64,000 nucleotides of DNA from assembly GCA_022570795.1 (NCBI GenBank), contig JAKUDP010000001.1:3534001-3598000 (forward strand), given 5' to 3'. The stretch's first letter is position 1. Each line of letters opens with the position of its first letter. The notes below the pieces were generated by a model. It saw only the letters and a list, made by a program, of their open reading frames with translations. It was not told the DNA's origin and searched no databases. The stretch is from Sphaerulina vaccinii (lineage: Eukaryota > Ascomycota > Dothideomycetes > Mycosphaerellales > Mycosphaerellaceae). A program made the position numbers and the translations under genes. Of this stretch, positions 58,028-64,000 are shown one piece after another.

Positions 58028-61000
58028 CTAGAAACCAACGTTCACTGGACCAGCTACAGCTGTACCAGAAGCCTGACCAGCGCCCACAGTGACTGTCACA
58101 GGTGAAATGCCAACGGTCGCGCCTGGAGTACTGATGCTGATGCTCGAGGCACTAATGCTTGGAATGCTGACGCTAATGCTTGAGGTCGGAAGGCTGACGC
58201 TGAGGCTTGTGGTGCTGATAGTCACTGTAGTGAACCCGGAAGGTGTCGCGAGGGTGACGCTTGGGATCGATACTGAAGGTGTAGACTATGGAGGGTGTTA
58301 GTTGAGGGTCTTGGATGGAGTTCTGTGTGTGATTCCGACTTACGAGAGTGGTTGTGCTGAGGGTAGGAACCGATACAGATACTGATGGGATAGATGCTGA
58401 TGGGAGAGTCGTGGATGGTAGAGTCACCGATGTGGCCAAAGCGCTGGAAACCTCTGCCACAATAGAGCTGACAATGGAGCTAATCACGCTCGTGGGTACA
58501 GATGCCGAAGGAGCAGATGCAGATGGGATCGATGCCGATGGCAGAGTTACAGATGGAGCAGATGCTGATGGAACCGAGGCCGATGGCAGAGTTGCAGACG
58601 TAGCCAAAACGCTGGAGATCTCTGCAGCAATGGAGCTGATAAGGCTGGTGGGCACGGATGCGGATGGAGCTGATGCAGATGGAATCGATGCGCTTGGAAT
58701 AGATGCCGATGTAGCCAGAGCGCTGGAAATCTCTGCAGCAATAGAGCTGATCAGGCTGGTAGGCACAGATGCTGATGGAGCGGACGCTGATGGGATCGAA
58801 GCCGATGGCAGAGATGCTGATGTGGCCAGAGCAGAGCTGATTTCCGCAGCAATGGAGCTAATCAGACTGGTGGGCACAGATGCCGTTGGAGCAGAGGCGG
58901 ATGGGATAGACGCCGATGGGAGAGTCGCTGATGTGACCAGCACGGAGCTGACTTCGGCAATGATGGAGCTGACTGGCAAGCTGGCAGAAGAAAGGCTAGC
59001 AGATGGCAGGGTTGCTGATGTGGCCAGAGCAGAGCTGATTTCCGCGATAATTGAGCTGACTGGCAAAGTGACAGAAGGAGCAGATGCTGTTGGCTCGCTT
59101 GGAATCGAGAAAGAGGCGGTGGACAGCGTAGGGACCGACAAGCTGGGGATCGAGACGGACTCCGTGGAGAGTGTAGGAATCGACACGCTTGGCGCCGTGA
59201 ACGAGAGAGTAGGAACAGTCACGCTGGGTGCTGAGAAAGACTCCGTGGAAAGTGTAGGAACGGACAAGCTTGGTGCCGAAAGCGATAGCGTTGGAGCTGA
59301 GAGGCTTGAGATGACCTCCGTAGACAGCGTGGGGACAGACAAGCTTGGTGCCGAAAGGGACAGCGTAGGAGCTGAGAAGGTCGGCGCCGAGAGCGAAAGG
59401 GTAGGAGCTGTCAGGCTTGGGATCGAGATCGAAGTAGAAATCGACAGGCTTAGAGTTGGTGCTGAGGTAGGAATCGTCAAGCCAAGAGCTGGTGCTGAGG
59501 TTGGGATAGATACGCTCAAGCTTGGTGCTGAGGTAGGAATCGAGACGCTCAGTGTGGATAGCGAGATAGAGCTGAAGCCGAGGACCGTCGACTCTCCAAT
59601 GAGTGAAGACAGAGTTGCCAAGACTGGGTCAATGGTAAAGGTTGGAGGGAAGGTAGCAGTGAGGGCGAGGGTCTAGTAGGTGATTAGCTATGGATCAGGT
59701 TGGGTGGGTAGCGGGGACGACTTACCACTGTAGTCGAGATTGGGAGGCTCGTGCTTGGCAGAGAGAGGGACAGGCTCGTGGTCGGGATGGAGAGGGACAA
59801 GCTCGTGGTTGGGATCGAGAGAGACAAGCTCGTGGTTGGGATCGAGAGAGACAGGCTTGTGCTTGGGATTGAAATGGACAAGCTCGTGGTCGGCAGAGAG
59901 AGTGAGAGGCCCGTTGGCACCGAGAGGGACAAGCTCGTTGTTGGCAGAGAGATAGAGACGCTCGTAGTTGGCAAAGACAGCGAGAGGCTCGTTGGCACCG
60001 AGAGGGATAAGCTCGTGGTTGGCTTAGAGATGGAGAGGCTCGTAATCGGCAAAGACAGTGAGAGGCTCGTGGTTGGCACAGAGAGAGACAAGCTTGTGGT
60101 TGGCTTAGAGATGGAGAGGCTCGTAGTTGGCAAAGACAGCGAGAGACTCGTCGTCGTTGGCAGAGACAGAGACAGGCTCGTGGTTGGCAGACCGATCGAG
60201 AGCGAGGTCGAACGAGAGACAGTCAAAGTCGTGGTCGTCAGGAAAGTTGTCGTGAAAGAAACTTGGCCTGGTCCTTGTGTGATAGTGATAGTCTGGGTGG
60301 ATGGCCTAGCGGTGATGGTAGAAAAGCTGGTCGACAATCCATTGAGAGTAGTCGTGCTCAGACTCAGCGAAGTAGCGCCCGAGGTGACAGTGAGGAATTG
60401 AGTGACCGGGCTAGCTGTGAAGGTGATCGTCGTGCTGGCGATTCCACTGAAGGAAGTCTTGATCGAAGTGGAAGTGACTGTGACTTGACCGGAGGTGGTA
60501 GACACGATTTTGGTGACTTTTGGAAGAGATCAGCTTATTTCCTACAGCAAAATGAGAAGGGTGCTGATTGTTACTTACCAGTAGGCGCAACAAAGGCCGG
60601 GATAGTAAGAGTAGAGGCAGGGCCAGTGATAGTCCTAAGATAGCACGATCAGAAGCCAGACTCTCGAAAGTTAGACCAACAATATACTTACGTGGTGAGT
60701 CTTCCAGTAATGCTAGTCGTCTTAGTGGCGGTGGCAAGAATGGTTGTTGCCGCAGGAGTGACGCTAATGGTAGTGAAGCTGGGCGACTCCAAGCACGAGC
60801 AAGCTGCTACTTGAGAAGCTCTTGGCTGGAGGGTGAACTGGCTGAAGAGAGCAGATTGAGCGGCGGCCTGGCGTGGGAACACATCGCGCTTGACTGGAAG
60901 GCCAATCCCTGCTCCGGCAGCAGCTGTGACAGTAGCAGTGATTGTTCGAGTTGTGCTGCTGGTGAGTGTACCGCCAGTCTGAATCTTTGTTGAGGTCAAA

Positions 61001-61617
61001 GTGAATTGTGGGGTGAGAGTCGTGAAGACTTGAGTGATGGTTGTCGATCCTCTGGTGATAATCGAAGTTGTGAGAACGGAGTGAGTGGTAATGCGAGTCG
61101 AGATAATCGTTGGAGTGATCGTCTGGCTGCTCGGGCGTTAGCTGCATCTTTCGTGCCTGGCAAAACGGGATATATACCTGAAGGTCTTCGTGCTGGAAGG
61201 CAAAGTGATGAAAGATACAGATCCAGTAGTGATGGTACTCTTGAGCACAGATGTGACAGTCACCGAAGGAGTCACAGTTGAACGGGTGGTGATTATCGAT
61301 ACAGGCGCCGTGATACTGTCTCATGGTTAGTGATAGGCGATCTCTCCAGCAATGCCTTAGACATACGTGAATGTGCTCGAGGCGGTAGTCTTGATTGAAG
61401 TGATAGTCGTGGTGATCTTGGAGGCCGAAAGAGTAGTGGAGCAAATCTGTGTGGGGATCGGAGCAATCGAGGAGCAGTAGGTCGAAGCACGGGCGAAGCC
61501 TTTCAGCAGTGCGGCTTCAGCTGCGCCTGCAGCATTGCACACTTGAGGGCAGCTAGCCTGAGCTGAAGCAATTGATGTCCAGCTGGCGAGCAGCACAAGC
61601 GACTGGAGAAGCTGCAT
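58028..61617 (-). CDS. Long Ser/Thr-rich secreted repeat protein, adhesin- or cell-wall-like
   Basis: Seven exons: 61617-61367, 61315-61178, 61126-60692, 60634-60579, 60516-59726, 59672-58344, 58285-58028, keeping frame throughout to give 1085 aa. A signal peptide (LLQSLVLLASWTSIASA) is followed by a short head with CPQVC and two more Cys. Exons 2-4 are Thr/Ser/Ile-rich with a dibasic VKR|DVFPRQ (possible Kex2 site). Exon 5 holds about 20 copies of an octapeptide-like PTTSLSLS/LPTTSLSI repeat. Exon 6 holds PTLSTESxSxPS repeats, then four to five copies of a unit of about 37 residues (PTSLISSIAAEISSALATSA plus SLPSASIPSASAPSASV). The C-terminus ends AGPVNVGF, with no clear GPI signal. Such proteins are heavily O-mannosylated and extend from fungal walls. 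Repeat number is likely to vary between strains. Family not recognised. Confidence 0.75.
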
Positions 61618-63521
61618 CTTCGCAGGGTCGGTCGGTCTTCGTTGAGTGCAAGAAAGTACTCGATGGTGAGGTTGATGAGTTACCTGTAGCAGCGCAACAT
61701 GTAGATCTATATAACCATATCAATTAAGCATACTGCCTTAGCTTGCCCAGGATATGGGATAGAGGACTTGAGATCCACAGTCTAGAGGCGTCTGTGAACC
61801 CTTGGGTCTATAGAAGACGGTCTGGACAATAGAGCTGAACATGGAATGCTTGAGAGGTCGCTGCCAAGGATCGTCTTCACGGCCTACGCCTGATTCGGGT
61901 ATTGCCCGTGCCATGAGTTGAGTGACGATGAAGCGCAACAATCGTCGCAATGCGAACATGTGGTTCGGCGTGCGCGAACGTCTTCGCAGTGGCTTCAGCC
62001 TCTCCGCGGGTTCAAGCCATCCGCTATGGCACGTTGGGGAAGACTAGGATGCAAACGCGTAGCTCCTGGGCGTGGTGCTTGTCAGGCTTAAGCCACCACG
62101 TTCCTGAAACGTGGTAGCAAGCGTCTCGAGGCGCTGTTGTCTCATGAGATTGATCGCACTCTAGTGAGCTCCTCAGTAGGAACCAATTCTTTCGGGGTCG
62201 AGGTCAATATCATACTAGCCAATAATGGCAACCCAGATGTCCGGTACTCGCGTCCCAAATAAGATATTTGGGCGACAGCAAGGTCCACGAGCATGATGGC
62301 AGGCCGAAGGACTGTGGAGCAATAGTCCATTATCTTGTCCGTGATGGAGAAGAAGTCTAAGCTGTCAAATTCCCTTTGCTTGGTGATCTCCAATAGGATG
62401 TAGCGAAGGGCCACATAGTATGCACTGAGACGACTTCCGTGAGTTGCTTAGTGCTGTTCACCAGCAACGAAGAGGCCGACACCAGAAATTGGAGAGGTCC
62501 ATACTATACCGATTGAGCAATCCTTACCACCAATCATACCACCGATGCGCAGCACCAACAAGGTCACTGTTGCGATCGGGCTCCTCAGACATGCTAAAGA
62601 GGCAGAGAAGTAGCGCTGCCGTTCTGGCCTACCAGTCACAGCTGTAGACCTGTAGCTACATGATTGTGACTAGTCCTCAACGGCGAGAAGTAGCTCGAAG
62701 AATCTCGAAGCATTGTTGTCTCCAAGTCTCCACGTTGTCGGGTGGTATAACCAAGAAGTCCGCAGTGATTGGATGTAGCATATCTTTGGTCTTGGCGTTT
62801 TCCCAAGTCGTCCATGGTTCTGGTGAACCGTTTTCCGAACTCTAAAATATGACGCAGTCGCTCAACCACAGTGTGGAGAAGACCTGAACCATCTTATAGC
62901 AGTGAAACATCTTCTGCACGGCAGATGCCGGCCCTGCAGCAATATGGCCTGATGAGCTTGGGTGCAGGAGCAGTAAGGTCGTCTCTAGTGTTCTGGAGCA
63001 TAGAAGTCGCCATTGTGTGCCTGATTTCCCTCGGTATTGCTCTTCCGGGCAAGTGCTCATCACAACAACGTACCGGCATGTCTCTTGACGGGACGTTCAC
63101 AACGGCGTCTTCATCGGGCACGCCGCAAGTTTGCTCAGCAACAACATGTTCAACAGAATCGGCATTGCATAGAATGAGCTGTTGCAATGCGTTCCATGAC
63201 AGCATAACCCAATGGCATGCCTGGCGTTTCGTTGCGCTCCTTGCTCCTGGTAACTTGTGATGAGCTTCCGGAAAAATCTCTTCCTTGAGATATGCCGCGC
63301 TTCACGGTATAGCAGCTCTCGGTGTGAATTGGCGTAACGTCGTTCCTGGTTCATGGTAAATTCTCCAACTTCATTCTGCGCGCACCTCCCTGTTTTCACT
63401 GCCTACAGACATACCAATAGCTCTGTTTCACGTTCGCCTGGGCACTGTAGTACAGATAAGGAGTGGCGCCGCTTTACTTGACCTGATTAGGGTTCATTCA
63501 CGAGTCCGCATCCGTTTTGGC
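61618..63521. other. Gene-poor region, no gene confirmed
   Basis: About 1.9 kb. The minus strand has a series of short open frames (61738-61959, 62142-62414, 62636-62869, 62894-63205) whose amino-acid composition is coding-like, but no motif, start or splice structure joins them. They may be exons of an unrecognised gene or a decayed gene. A TATA-like TATATAACC for the secreted repeat protein lies near 61709. Confidence 0.4.
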
Positions 63522-63926
63522 TCAAGAGAACTGTACTTCGAGCTTGTATGTGGCGTGGCACCATACGCAAGTGGGGTGATTTAGTCCATGTCCGTGCACC
63601 TCTGTCTGCATCGAGTGAGCTCCAACATGGCAAATGTCCAAATGCAGGTCATCTGTCACTCGGCATCGAACATTGTACGCAGTCGCGATCTCCAATTCGT
63701 CCAAGGCTTTCGTCCCAACACTTCACGGAGAGGACTGCTCCCGGCTGTCTTGGGTTGCCGCGAAGAGGATCATGTCCGGACAGTTCGCGTTGGCATGAGT
63801 TTGTGGCCCGAACTTCTCATACATCATCGTCCGCATAGCCCGATCAGGGAAAGGCAGTTCAGGCTGTTGTTCGTTCGCTGCAGTCTGCTGGAGCAATACC
63901 ATAGTCAGTAAGACGCGTAGAAACAT
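63522..63926 (-). pseudogene. Possible decayed secreted hydrolase, cutinase-like N-terminus
   Basis: From the ATG at 63926 the frame reads a signal peptide (MFLRVLLTMVLLQQTAA), then ANCPDMILFAATQDSREQ, meets TGA at 63723-63725 and continues in the same frame with SVGTKALDELEIA. The pattern Cys-Pro-Asp-hydrophobic strand, then VG and a helix resembles the start of cutinase-type alpha/beta hydrolases, though their usual RGT-E oxyanion segment is replaced. No GYSQG nucleophile elbow is found downstream. So it is either a remnant or an unrelated small protein. The window ends before more upstream context is seen. Confidence 0.3.
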
Positions 63927-64000
63927 CTTTCTCGCTGATGGTCACGATCTTGGTGCTTCTATGCGCGGAATACCCTCACGTTGCTCTCGTGGCATGCTCC

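Noticed and set aside
58348..60401. Two long plus-strand open frames (442 and 216 codons).
   Set aside because: They are the mirror of the Ser/Thr-rich repeat exons; composition (GxxADGxD, ERDKLVVG repeats) only reflects the antisense of the repeats, and they have no promoter or splice structure.

Overview
The window is nuclear DNA of a filamentous ascomycete. The genes are compact, the introns short (about 45-255 nt) with GT...AG ends and CTAAC/CTGAC-type branch sites, and the gene set includes an RNAi-type RNA-dependent RNA polymerase, a hybrid histidine kinase, fungal secreted proteins and ALO1. Three introns of one gene look like introner-like elements, which are described from Dothideomycetes such as Mycosphaerella relatives. 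I therefore infer a dothideomycete, probably Mycosphaerellales/Capnodiales; species not determined.

Layout. 0-9 kb: Bre2/Ash2-like SPRY protein, a coiled-coil protein of unknown role, an F-box-like protein, and a small secreted six-cysteine protein. 9-18 kb: RNA-dependent RNA polymerase, TCTP and ribosomal protein uS8 (divergent pair), and a 2EXR/F-box-like protein. 18-21 kb: two tandem secreted astacin-type metalloproteases, one carrying an in-frame stop. 21-36.6 kb: Dnf3-type lipid flippase, NSUN5/Rcm1 rRNA methyltransferase (with an apparent frameshift and introner-like introns), ribosomal protein eS25, Arl3/ARFRP1 GTPase, and a GAF hybrid histidine kinase (with an in-frame TAG). 36.8-47.5 kb: a large non-coding array that encloses ALO1 and an aldo/keto reductase. 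48-64 kb: an acidic protein of unknown role, delta-COP, APC4, an unknown small protein, a long Ser/Thr-rich secreted repeat protein, and a gene-poor end with a possible decayed secreted hydrolase.

The main discovery candidate is the array. I count 28 diverged units of about 135-160 nt between 36.8 and 47.5 kb, plus two outliers at 29.4-29.8 kb. Each shows most of one plan. A TATA-like element lies about 20-35 bp upstream. The 5' end, like CAGTCGTC, can pair with a 3' end like GGCGATTG. A tRNA-type A box (TGGTCTAGCGG) is followed by a conserved small hairpin (AAGTCGTxGGC...GCTGATGCTT) that overlaps a B-box-like stretch. The middle is variable, often with its own hairpin, and the 3' end runs into TTTTGC. 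This looks like a multigene family of RNA polymerase III transcripts that I do not recognise. Units 36.8-39.2 kb and 45.9-47.5 kb lie on the minus strand and units 39.6-42.1 kb on the plus strand; a tRNA-like gene with an oversized insert sits at the first orientation switch.

Three otherwise well-formed genes carry single lesions (two nonsense codons and one indel in a G run), and the F-box-like gene has a splice junction that only works if a G is missing. These could be real pseudogenisation, strain variation or assembly errors; nothing in the sequence alone separates these.
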